Shown here piece by piece: positions 41,302-48,784 of a stretch of DNA of 64,000 nucleotides; the first letter of the stretch is position 1, and each line of letters begins with the position of its first letter. Source of the stretch: Acidobacteriaceae bacterium (lineage in GTDB: Bacteria > Acidobacteriota > Terriglobia > Terriglobales > Acidobacteriaceae); NCBI GenBank assembly GCA_025462885.1, contig JAOAPN010000008.1, positions 124,001-188,000 of the forward strand. Direction: 5' to 3'. The notes beneath the pieces were generated by a model, which searched no databases, was not told the DNA's origin, and saw nothing but the letters and a program-made list of their open reading frames with translations. A program made the translations under genes and the position numbers.

Positions 41302-41425
41302 TAAGGAACCTCTGAACAAGTCATCGTTTTGAAGGGGCAAGACTTCAGTCCCGCCGCAACCCCAAGCACCGCAATGCGTCTTTAGCCGCCGAGGGAATGC
41401 GAACACTTGTTCAGAGCTTCCCTAA
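41302..41425. mobile_element. 124-bp MITE-like element of a second family
   Basis: Ends are imperfect inverted repeats: TAAGGAACCTCTGAACAAGT at the left, and at 41405-41425 the complement of TTAGGGAAGCTCTGAACAAG plus T, matching at about 18 of 21 positions. The core TCTGAACAAGT resembles ends of IS5-type elements. The interior is non-coding. It lies between the VWA gene and the secreted protein gene. Confidence 0.6.
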
Positions 41426-41544
41426 CTTCTCCGAGGTGGCTCTGAGGTACATCAAACAGCCGCACCGGTGAGCGCGTTTCATAGCCTTACACCTTCGGAG
41501 ATTGCTCTCAGGATCAATCGTCGATTTGTGCTGTCGAATAAAGA

Positions 41545-41561
41545 TGTAAGGAAAATGTAAG
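41545..41561. promoter_or_regulatory. TGTAAG direct repeat with 11-bp spacing, possible response-regulator site
   Basis: TGTAAG at 41545-41550 and again at 41556-41561. An 11-bp tandem spacing is typical of OmpR/PhoB-family sites, which often control efflux genes. It lies 65 bases before the secreted protein gene that precedes the efflux operon. No response regulator gene is in the window. Confidence 0.45.
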
Positions 41562-41625
41562 ATTTGGCGCGGCTTCATCATGGTCAACTAAAAAAGTCGG
41601 CATCGCCTTCCGGCTTGGAGTTGAG

Positions 41626-42405
41626 ATGAAAGTAGCCTTATTGCTTGCCGTCGGCCTGTTCTCTTCTTCACTGGCCCTCGCACAAACTAAAACTGATGTT
41701 TCGTTCGCTCCCGGGACAACGCTGCCGATCACGTTCAGTAAAGGTATCGATTCAGGTCATGCTCGAACTGGAAGCACTATCGAAGCCAGGACGACGCAGC
41801 AGGTGCGACTGGTCAATAACCAGATGCTTCCTTCGGGTAGTAAGGTCCTGGGTCACGTTGTTACTGCCAGCGCATTCACTTTCGATAAGACGCCCTACGC
41901 AAAGCAGACTGCATCCACATTGACGATTCAATTTGATTCGCTCGTGAGTAACGGTAAAACGATCCCATTGCGCGTTTACGTTCGCGCAATGGCCGATCCG
42001 CTCTCCGTATGGGACGCACAGCGACCCAAGGCTACGGATCTCGATTCTCTGAGCACGACGACACAAATCGGAGGTGATCGGGTTACGCCCTCACAGAACG
42101 AAGTGGAATCACCGCAAGGTGAAACGGTTGGTTACAAGCGAAGTGGCGGTGTCTACGCTCACCTGGTTTCGGCCGCAGGGCGGGGGACTGATGGTTGCGA
42201 CGCGACGGACACAGAGCAGTCGATGGGTTTATTCTCGGCCTCCGCATGCGGTCTCTATGGATATACCGATCTAACGCTGGTGAGCTCAGGAAAGAGCGGA
42301 AACTCTACTTTTACGCTTGCCTCGCCTCGTCGTTCAGCGCAGATCTGGGCCAGGAGTGCAGCCTTGCTCGAGGTTGTTGGCCCGATTCAAACCATCTCTC
42401 AATAG
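41626..42405 (+). CDS. Secreted protein of unknown function preceding the efflux operon
   Basis: A 259-residue protein with a clean signal peptide (MKVALLLAVGLFSSSLALAQ). The mature part begins with a beta-rich domain (PGTTLPITFSKGIDSGHART, IEARTTQQVRLVNNQMLPSG, VLGHVVTASAF), a pattern seen in many acidobacterial secreted proteins: a low-complexity sandwich reminiscent of conjugal-transfer TrbI/VirB10-like barrels. Two cysteine-bearing loops (GTDGCDATD, SASACGLYGY) near residues 190-210 could form a disulfide. I do not recognise a function. It is 99 bases before the DUF190 gene, separated from it by a hairpin, so it may share a promoter with the efflux genes only through read-through. Confidence 0.7.
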   Translation: MKVALLLAVGLFSSSLALAQTKTDVSFAPGTTLPITFSKGIDSGHARTGSTIEARTTQQVRLVNNQMLPSGSKVLGHVVTASAFTFDKTPYAKQTASTLTIQFDSLVSNGKTIPLRVYVRAMADPLSVWDAQRPKATDLDSLSTTTQIGGDRVTPSQNEVESPQGETVGYKRSGGVYAHLVSAAGRGTDGCDATDTEQSMGLFSASACGLYGYTDLTLVSSGKSGNSTFTLASPRRSAQIWARSAALLEVVGPIQTISQ

Positions 42406-42414
42406 CAACACACA

Positions 42415-42449
42415 GCAGGGTCCCGTACTATAGCGCGGGTCTACCCTGC
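42415..42449 (+). terminator. Hairpin between the secreted protein gene and the efflux operon
   Basis: Outer arms GCAGGGT (42415-42421) and ACCCTGC (42443-42449), inner arms CCCG (42422-42425) and CGGG (42436-42439) with a 3-base bulge. No T run, so partial termination or attenuation is as likely as full stop. Confidence 0.5.
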
Positions 42450-42504
42450 CACTTGGCCCTTGCCAAGAGGTCCACCAGCCTTCGATCGATACAGGAGACA
42501 AACG

Positions 42505-42858
42505 ATGCTTGAGGCAGGCCCTGCTCTGAAAGTAACCGTGCACATCAACCAGGACACGGGTTCGACCCACGGCTTCTTAACCGACGACATCTTAACGTTC
42601 CTTCAAGACAAGGGAATTGCAGGTGCAACCGTCCTCCGTGCCCATGCTGGTTTTGGAGCACATCATCGTCTGCACAGCAGCGATGTCGGCGATGTTGCTG
42701 GACTCCACCTTCCCGTCATCCTGTATTTCATCGACGAAGTGGCTAAGGTGCGCAGCATTCTCCCTGAGTTATTGGCGATGGTCACGGACGGTCTCGTAGA
42801 GGCTCATCCCACCGAAGTGTTGAAGATTATTCACCGACCGGAGAAGGTGCTTTCCTGA
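42505..42858 (+). CDS. DUF190 family PII-like protein
   Basis: A 117-residue cytoplasmic protein of the DUF190 family, which folds like PII signalling proteins and is often beside fluoride channels or transporters. Signatures are LKVTVHINQDTGSTHGFLTD, DKGIAGATVLRAHAGFGAHH and LPVILYFIDEVAKV. ATG 42505 has AGGAG about 7 bases upstream; the longer open frame from 42460 lacks one. Its TGA overlaps the ATG of the TolC-like gene (ATGA-type overlap at 42856-42860), so translation is coupled. It probably senses a nucleotide or ion and modulates the efflux pump it is encoded with; that role is inference. Confidence 0.85.
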   Translation: MLEAGPALKVTVHINQDTGSTHGFLTDDILTFLQDKGIAGATVLRAHAGFGAHHRLHSSDVGDVAGLHLPVILYFIDEVAKVRSILPELLAMVTDGLVEAHPTEVLKIIHRPEKVLS

Positions 42859-44177
42859 TGGCTAGATTGAAGATCGCTGTTTGCTGCATCACCTTTTGCT
42901 TTTTGACTTGCAGCTTCGTCTGCAAAGCACAGACCACGAGCCCGGATGGTACGACAACGACCACGTTGACGCTACCTCAAGCGGAAATAATAGCGATTGC
43001 CAATCAACCCCGCATTCTTGCAGCACAGTTAAGAGCCAAGGCTGCGGCTCAAAGGGTGCGCGAAGCACGGTCTGGTCTATTCCCTACGATCGCATTCAAT
43101 GCGACAGGAACTGCGGTCGCTGATACGGGAACCACGACTGCCGCCGGTGCTCTGGCAACCTCAGCGATTTCGGATCGGTTTGCCTATGGCGGCAACCTCG
43201 TTCAACTTGTGACGGACTTCGGAAGAACGAGCGCCCTCGTTGGGACAGAGCGTTCGCTTGCGGAAGCGCAGCAGAGCCTTACCACATTAACCGGTGCGCA
43301 GATCCGCCTCAATGTGCGAACTGCGTACTTTCAGGTACTTGGTGCAGAAGCAGTCTTGCGTGCGGCTCGTGAAGCGCAGGCAAATCGTCAACTCATCGTG
43401 CGTCAGATCAGCGCACTAGCGCAGAACCAGTTGCGGTCGACCCTGGATGTAAGTTTCGCGAGTGTACTCGAGAGCCAGGCTGAACTTGCGGTATTTCTGG
43501 CCGAAAGTGCTGTACAGCAACAGCGCACCCACCTTGCCAGCGCAATGGGTCAGTCGCAGGCAATTACCTCTGCTCTTGTCGATGAGGACCTGCCAGCGGC
43601 GCTTCCAACAGACCCGTCCTCTTTAGTTCTGCAAGCGAATATTCAGCGTGCCGACTTGGGAGCAGCGGCATCGCGCCAAAAGGCTGCCGTGCACTTTGCA
43701 GACGCTGAGCGCAAGCTGCGCTATCCATCACTGAATGTCCTCGGTGCCGCAGGTCAGATTCCATACCATGACCACACCCTCGAGGGAAACTATGCAGCAG
43801 CTGGTTTCAACCTGAATATTCCAGTCTTCAACGGAGGATTGTTTACGGCACGACGGAACGAAGCTGCCCTTGAAGCAAGTGCGCGCACCAAAGACGTAGA
43901 TGCAGTAAAACTCGAGGTAGACGAGCAGGTCCAGAGTCAGTGGTACCAGGCAAACGAGGCCTTTCGAAGCCTGGATGTAACTGCTCGCCTGGTAGCGCAG
44001 AGCAGGGAAGCACTCTGCCTTGCGCAGGCCAGATACCAGGCTGGTCTCGGCTCCATCGTGGAGCTCAATGAAGCTCAGCTTAGTGAAACCTCCGCCGAAA
44101 TTACGGCGGCGGGTGCGAACTACACCTATCTCACACGGCGGGCGCAGTTGGACTACGCAGCCGGACTCTTGAACTAA
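42858..44177 (+). CDS. Outer membrane efflux protein, TolC family
   Basis: A 439-residue outer-membrane channel for the pump encoded next. Signal peptide to about residue 25 (FCFLTCSFVCKAQT). Two repeats of the OEP fold are seen, each with long alanine/glutamine-rich helices: LPQAEIIAIANQPRILAAQL near the start, LNVRTAYFQVLGAEAVLRAA, then EVDEQVQSQWYQANEAFRSL and LAQARYQAGLGSIVELNEAQ near the end. Start ATG overlaps the stop of the DUF190 gene; the adaptor gene follows after 13 bases. The length and motifs are normal for the family. Confidence 0.92.
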   Translation: MARLKIAVCCITFCFLTCSFVCKAQTTSPDGTTTTTLTLPQAEIIAIANQPRILAAQLRAKAAAQRVREARSGLFPTIAFNATGTAVADTGTTTAAGALATSAISDRFAYGGNLVQLVTDFGRTSALVGTERSLAEAQQSLTTLTGAQIRLNVRTAYFQVLGAEAVLRAAREAQANRQLIVRQISALAQNQLRSTLDVSFASVLESQAELAVFLAESAVQQQRTHLASAMGQSQAITSALVDEDLPAALPTDPSSLVLQANIQRADLGAAASRQKAAVHFADAERKLRYPSLNVLGAAGQIPYHDHTLEGNYAAAGFNLNIPVFNGGLFTARRNEAALEASARTKDVDAVKLEVDEQVQSQWYQANEAFRSLDVTARLVAQSREALCLAQARYQAGLGSIVELNEAQLSETSAEITAAGANYTYLTRRAQLDYAAGLLN

Positions 44178-44190
44178 AAGGATCGATCCC

Positions 44191-45408
44191 ATGTCAAACT
44201 CACTGCGCACGGCAATGCTCATCGCAGTCTCTGCCGGAGCATCTTGCCTGCTGATAGCCTGCCGTCAGACGACACCCGTCGCTGCGGAAGTTCCTACCGT
44301 TCCCACAGCGACGGTCGGAGCAGCGAACCTTGCGAACGAACTTGTGCTGACCGCAGAGTTTACGCCCTATCAGGATGTCGATGTAATGGCGAAAGTGGCC
44401 GGATACGTCAAAAGTATTCCGGTGGATATAGGCGATCGTGTTCGAACAGGTGATTTGCTTGCGACGCTGGAAGTTCCAGAACTCCAAAACGATATGGCGC
44501 GGGCGACGGCGGGCGTTGCTGCTGCACAGGCCAATATCATTACCGCCAGTGCCGCAGTAACACGAGCCCAGGCGAGCGAAAATATTGCTCACCTCTCTTT
44601 TCAACGGATACGGGACGTATCGCTCAAGCAGGCTGGCCTTGTTCCGAAGCAGGAAGTTGACGTTGCCGAGTCTCACGATCTTGAGGCCGCCGCCCAGGTC
44701 GCCAGCGCGCAGTCTGCACTTCAAAGTGCACAGGAGCTGCGTGTGCAGGCAGATTCCGAAAGGCTGCGTACTGTAACGATGTTGCAGTATGCAACAATCC
44801 GCGCACCGTTCAGCGGCGTCATTACGAAGCGCTACGCAAATACGGGATCGATGATCCAGGCTGGCATTGCATCGCAAACACAATCCATGCCGGTCGTAAG
44901 ATTGGCGGAGAACAGCTTGCTGAGGTTGGTTCTCCCGGTTCCTGTGAGTGCCGTTGCCGATATCCATAACGGGAACACGGTCGAAGTGAATGTCACGACG
45001 CTCAACAAAACCTTCCCTGGGAAGATCACGCGCTCTGCCGGCTCGCTGCAGACGTCGACACGCACGATGGCTACAGAAATTGACGTCCCAAATCCGGACG
45101 GCACCCTGGTCCCGGGAATGTATGCGGAGGTCCATCTCCACCTCGCAACCCACCCCAATGTTTTGAGTGTGCCTGTGGACGCGGTTGAGGGTCTCGGAAC
45201 TACCGTACAGCACGTCTATGTCGCCAAGGCCGGGAAACTCCACCTGGTTGAAGTTACGGTGGGGTTGCAGACAGCAACTCGTGTCGAGATCCTTTCGGGT
45301 CTTAACAGCGGCGATCAAGTCGTTGTCGGGCGGCATACCGGTCTTGCAGATGGCGAACAGGTAAAGGCGCAGCCGGCCGCCTATGAAGCGAACGGAAGCC
45401 ACAGCTAG
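44191..45408 (+). CDS. Efflux RND periplasmic adaptor subunit (membrane fusion protein, HlyD/AcrA type), lipoprotein
   Basis: A 405-residue adaptor that links the RND pump to the TolC channel. The signal ends in LLIACRQ, a lipobox. The lipoyl half-motif is VAGYVKSIPVDIGDRVRTGD, the helical hairpin spans about 90-190, and TIRAPFSGVITKRYANTGSM is the second lipoyl half. The beta-barrel and membrane-proximal domains end with GLNSGDQVVVGRHTGLADGE. ATG 44191 follows AAAGGATC. The stop TAG (45406-45408) is the first three bases of MITE copy B, so the element inserted exactly at or just before the original stop; the last residues may therefore be altered. Confidence 0.93.
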   Translation: MSNSLRTAMLIAVSAGASCLLIACRQTTPVAAEVPTVPTATVGAANLANELVLTAEFTPYQDVDVMAKVAGYVKSIPVDIGDRVRTGDLLATLEVPELQNDMARATAGVAAAQANIITASAAVTRAQASENIAHLSFQRIRDVSLKQAGLVPKQEVDVAESHDLEAAAQVASAQSALQSAQELRVQADSERLRTVTMLQYATIRAPFSGVITKRYANTGSMIQAGIASQTQSMPVVRLAENSLLRLVLPVPVSAVADIHNGNTVEVNVTTLNKTFPGKITRSAGSLQTSTRTMATEIDVPNPDGTLVPGMYAEVHLHLATHPNVLSVPVDAVEGLGTTVQHVYVAKAGKLHLVEVTVGLQTATRVEILSGLNSGDQVVVGRHTGLADGEQVKAQPAAYEANGSHS

Positions 45409-45521
45409 AGCATTTCTCCTGTGGGCGTAAACCGAAAGCGTAGATCTGAACGCCGTTTTTTCCCAAGAAAAACGGCACTCGCAAAGCTTGTCCAGTGCAC
45501 AGCAACAGGAGAAATGCTCTA
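45406..45521. mobile_element. 116-bp MITE-like element, copy B, inside the efflux operon
   Basis: The same perfect 17-bp terminal inverted repeats as copy A (45406-45422 and 45505-45521) and the same length. The internal hairpin here pairs perfectly (CCGTTTTT/AAAAACGG), where copy A has a G-U-compatible change. Its left end provides the TAG stop of the adaptor gene, and its right end is 36 bases before the RND gene start, lengthening the intergenic gap to 149 bases. Confidence 0.85.
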
Positions 45522-45557
45522 AGGCAACTCAACCAAGAAGCAAGAAAGTCAATTGCC

Positions 45558-48500
45558 ATGTCGGGATTTGCAATACGTAACCCCTATCTGATTCTCGTGT
45601 TCTGTTTCCTGGTGATGATCCTTGGAGTTGTCAGTACTGCTGACATGCCGGTGGACATGTTTCCGCCCGTGGATCTTCCGGTCGTAGCGGTTGCCACGTT
45701 CTACTCCGGTATGCCACCGCAGCAGATTGAAACAAACATTACGTATCACCTGGAGCGCATGTTCACGTTGGCGAGTGGCATCGACCATATGGAGTCGCGT
45801 TCGCTTCCAGGCGCCAGCCTGATCAAGGTTTACTTTCGTGCGGGCACGAATGCAGATGCGGCAGCTTCGTCCATTGCGACGCTTGCGATGAGCGACATGC
45901 GAGACATGCCGCCCGGCACCTATCCGCCGATCGTCCTCAAGCAGGACGCCTCAAGTCTGCCAGTCGCCCTTGTCACTCTGGCCGGCCCTGGCCTCGATGA
46001 GAGCAAGCTTAAAGATATCGGCCAGAACTATGTACGAAATCAATTGGCGAGTGTCCCGGGAGCATCGGTGCCGCAGCCCTTCGGTGGCCGCTGGCGGCAG
46101 ATCATGCTGTATGCCGATCCTTTCAAGCTGGAAGCAAATCAACTCAGTCCCATGGATGTTGTTCGGGCTGTCAACGAAGCGAACGTCATTCTGCCCGCTG
46201 GCGATGTGCAGATTGGCCGGACAGACTACAACATCTACACAAATTCGATGCTCAAGGGACCAGAGGACATCGCGCAAGTACCCCTGAAAATGATCGGCCA
46301 GTCGCCGGTGCGGGTGGGTGATGTCGCCACGACAAAGGACGCATTCTCCCTTCAGTACAACATTGTGCGTGTGAATGGTACCCGCGCCGTGTACGTGCCA
46401 GTCTTCAAGCAGGGCGGCGACTCGAACACGATCGCAATCGTGAACGGTGTCACGACAACTCTGAAGCATCTCTATGACGTCCCATTATCCCTTGAAGCGA
46501 ATGTTGTTTTCGACCAATCGCGATTTGTAAAAGTAGCGATCGAGACACTAGTCCACGAAGGCGGAGTTGGTCTCTTCCTCACCTGCCTGATGATTCTCAT
46601 TTTTCTCGGCAGCATGAGGGCAACGCTGGCAGTCTTTTTTTCGATTCCGCTCTCCGTGCTTACGACCTTCCTGGTGCTGCATCTCGCGGGAAGTTCAATC
46701 AACAGCATGGTGCTTGGCGGACTCGCGCTTGCTTTGTCGCGATTGATCGATAACTCGGTCGTTGTACTCGAAAACATCTTTCGGCACCTTGAAGGTGGTG
46801 AATCGCCGGCTGTCGCTTCGGAAAAAGGCGGCAAGGAAGTCGCGTTACCCGTGTTGGCCGGAACCCTCACTACCGTGGTCGTGTTCTTTCCGGTCACGCT
46901 GCTGTACGGAGTGAGTAAGTTCCTGTTCTCCGCGCTGGCCCTTGCTGTTGTCATCTCGTTGTTTGCATCGTACTTCGTCGCTCTCACAGTGGTACCGCTA
47001 TTCTGTGCGCGCTTTATCAAGAGCCCTCACGGAGATACCGCTCATGCGATCGAGGGAGAGGTTGTTCCACCCGTCAGGCGTCCTGGCTTTTTCGATCGTT
47101 TCAACGCACGTTTCAACGCCGGTTTCGACGCTCTGCTAAATCGCTACGACAAGATGGTCGAAAAAGTATTGCTTTGGCCGAAGGCCACGCTTGCGATCTG
47201 CGGCGTTGGCTGCGCGTTGAGCTTGCTCCTCTTTCCCTTGCTTGGATTATCTTTCTTCCCTCGCACTGACCCTGCCCAGTTCGTCATTAACTTCAAGGCT
47301 CCATCGGGAACAAAACTGACCGCCACGAATGAAGAGGCCGCTAAACTTGAAGGCTTGATCCGAAATGTCGTTTCCAAGCATGACATGGGAATGATCGTGA
47401 CCAACTTGGGACTGGACCCTGGTTTCTCGGCGCTGTATTCCCAAAATTCGGCAATGCACACTGGATTTATGCAGGTCGCGCTTAAACCCGATCATGAGAC
47501 TGGCAGCTTTGACTACATCGACAAGGTCAAGAAAAAAATGGCCTCAGACATGCCCGAACTGCAAGGCTTTTTCTCTACCGGAAGCTTAATCGATGCAGTT
47601 CTGAACATGGGGTCGCCCGTACCGATCGATGTTCGTGTCACCGGAAACGACCTCAATGCCGATTACGCCATGGCACAGACTGTCGCAGCACGCATACGTG
47701 GTGTCCACGGCGTCGCCGACGTCTATATTCCACAGGACATTGACTATCCCTCTCTTCAACTGACTGTGGATCGTGTCCGTGCAAGCGAGTTGGGCATGAC
47801 CGAAAAAGAGGTCGTATCAAATGTGATCACGGCCCTCACTTCGAACACTATGATTGCGCCCAGCATCTGGATCGACCCTAAAAGTGGTAACAATTACTTC
47901 CTCACCGTGATGTACAAAGAAGGCCAGGTCCAGTCCATCGAGGACCTGAAGGCCATTCCGCTGCACGGCAAGGAGATCTCACAGCCAACCAGGCTGGATA
48001 TGGTCGCTACTATCAAGCAATTCAACGCACCTACCGAGCTGGATCACACCCAGATTCGCAGGTATGTCGATGTATATGTCCGGCCTCAGGATGAGGATCT
48101 CGGTCGTATTGCAAAGTCCATTCATCAGATTCTTGATACAATGCAGACCCCGCATGGCATCACGGCCACGTTGGAAGGAAGCGTCGAATCGATGAATAAT
48201 TCGTTTCACAGCTTCGCCATCGGGCTGATGCTTTCTCTCGTCCTTCTGTACCTAATCCTCGTCGCACAGTTCCGTTCTTTCATGGATCCATTCATCATTC
48301 TGCTTGCTCTTCCGCCGGGCATCACCGGAGTGCTGGTAGCGCTCCTGTTTTGGGGAACGACGCTCAACGTCATGTCCTTGATGGGCGTGGTGATGCTTGC
48401 CGGAATCGCCCTCTCAAATAGCATCCTGATTGTTGAATTTGCGCATCATTTGATTAAGGAAGGCATGGCAGCACATGAGGCCATCGTTGCCTCATGCCGC

Positions 48501-48719
48501 GTCCGGCTTCGCCCTATCCTGATGACATCTCTCGCGACGATCATTGGACTCTTGCCCATGGCGCTTAAACTTGGAGAGGGCAGTGAATCCTATGCACCGC
48601 TCGCACAAGCAATTATCGGGGGCCTTACGCTTTCCGTGCTGCTGACCATCTTTCTGGTTCCGGCTGGATTTCTCCTCGTCTACGGAAATAAGAATGAGGA
48701 CCTCACGCTTCATGCATAA
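45558..48719 (+). CDS. Efflux RND transporter permease subunit
   Basis: A 1053-residue inner-membrane pump with the RND layout: TM1 (NPYLILVFCFLVMILGVV), first periplasmic loop, TM2-6 around residues 340-480, the second half repeated with TM7 near 560 and TM8-12 at the end (FAIGLMLSLVLLYLILVAQF). It exports a small molecule by proton antiport through the TolC-type channel. The TM4 signature reads RLIDNSVVVLENIF where AcrB has VDDAIVVVENV, so the second relay aspartate is Asn. TM10 reads GIALSNSILIVEF where AcrB has AKNAILIVEF, so the relay lysine is Ser. The TM11 arginine (RLRPILMTS) is kept. ATG 45558 starts the natural N terminus; the open frame from 45495 begins in the MITE. Confidence 0.92.
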   Translation: MSGFAIRNPYLILVFCFLVMILGVVSTADMPVDMFPPVDLPVVAVATFYSGMPPQQIETNITYHLERMFTLASGIDHMESRSLPGASLIKVYFRAGTNADAAASSIATLAMSDMRDMPPGTYPPIVLKQDASSLPVALVTLAGPGLDESKLKDIGQNYVRNQLASVPGASVPQPFGGRWRQIMLYADPFKLEANQLSPMDVVRAVNEANVILPAGDVQIGRTDYNIYTNSMLKGPEDIAQVPLKMIGQSPVRVGDVATTKDAFSLQYNIVRVNGTRAVYVPVFKQGGDSNTIAIVNGVTTTLKHLYDVPLSLEANVVFDQSRFVKVAIETLVHEGGVGLFLTCLMILIFLGSMRATLAVFFSIPLSVLTTFLVLHLAGSSINSMVLGGLALALSRLIDNSVVVLENIFRHLEGGESPAVASEKGGKEVALPVLAGTLTTVVVFFPVTLLYGVSKFLFSALALAVVISLFASYFVALTVVPLFCARFIKSPHGDTAHAIEGEVVPPVRRPGFFDRFNARFNAGFDALLNRYDKMVEKVLLWPKATLAICGVGCALSLLLFPLLGLSFFPRTDPAQFVINFKAPSGTKLTATNEEAAKLEGLIRNVVSKHDMGMIVTNLGLDPGFSALYSQNSAMHTGFMQVALKPDHETGSFDYIDKVKKKMASDMPELQGFFSTGSLIDAVLNMGSPVPIDVRVTGNDLNADYAMAQTVAARIRGVHGVADVYIPQDIDYPSLQLTVDRVRASELGMTEKEVVSNVITALTSNTMIAPSIWIDPKSGNNYFLTVMYKEGQVQSIEDLKAIPLHGKEISQPTRLDMVATIKQFNAPTELDHTQIRRYVDVYVRPQDEDLGRIAKSIHQILDTMQTPHGITATLEGSVESMNNSFHSFAIGLMLSLVLLYLILVAQFRSFMDPFIILLALPPGITGVLVALLFWGTTLNVMSLMGVVMLAGIALSNSILIVEFAHHLIKEGMAAHEAIVASCRVRLRPILMTSLATIIGLLPMALKLGEGSESYAPLAQAIIGGLTLSVLLTIFLVPAGFLLVYGNKNEDLTLHA

Positions 48720-48784
48720 GCGACTGCCATAACTGGCTATACTCCGCGGTCTGCTCGGAATAACCCTGCTGATACATGCAAGTT

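Noticed and set aside
44200..45402. 400-residue open frame antisense to the efflux adaptor gene
   Set aside because: Histidine/arginine/cysteine-rich composition with no domain; it mirrors the codon bias of the real adaptor gene on the plus strand.
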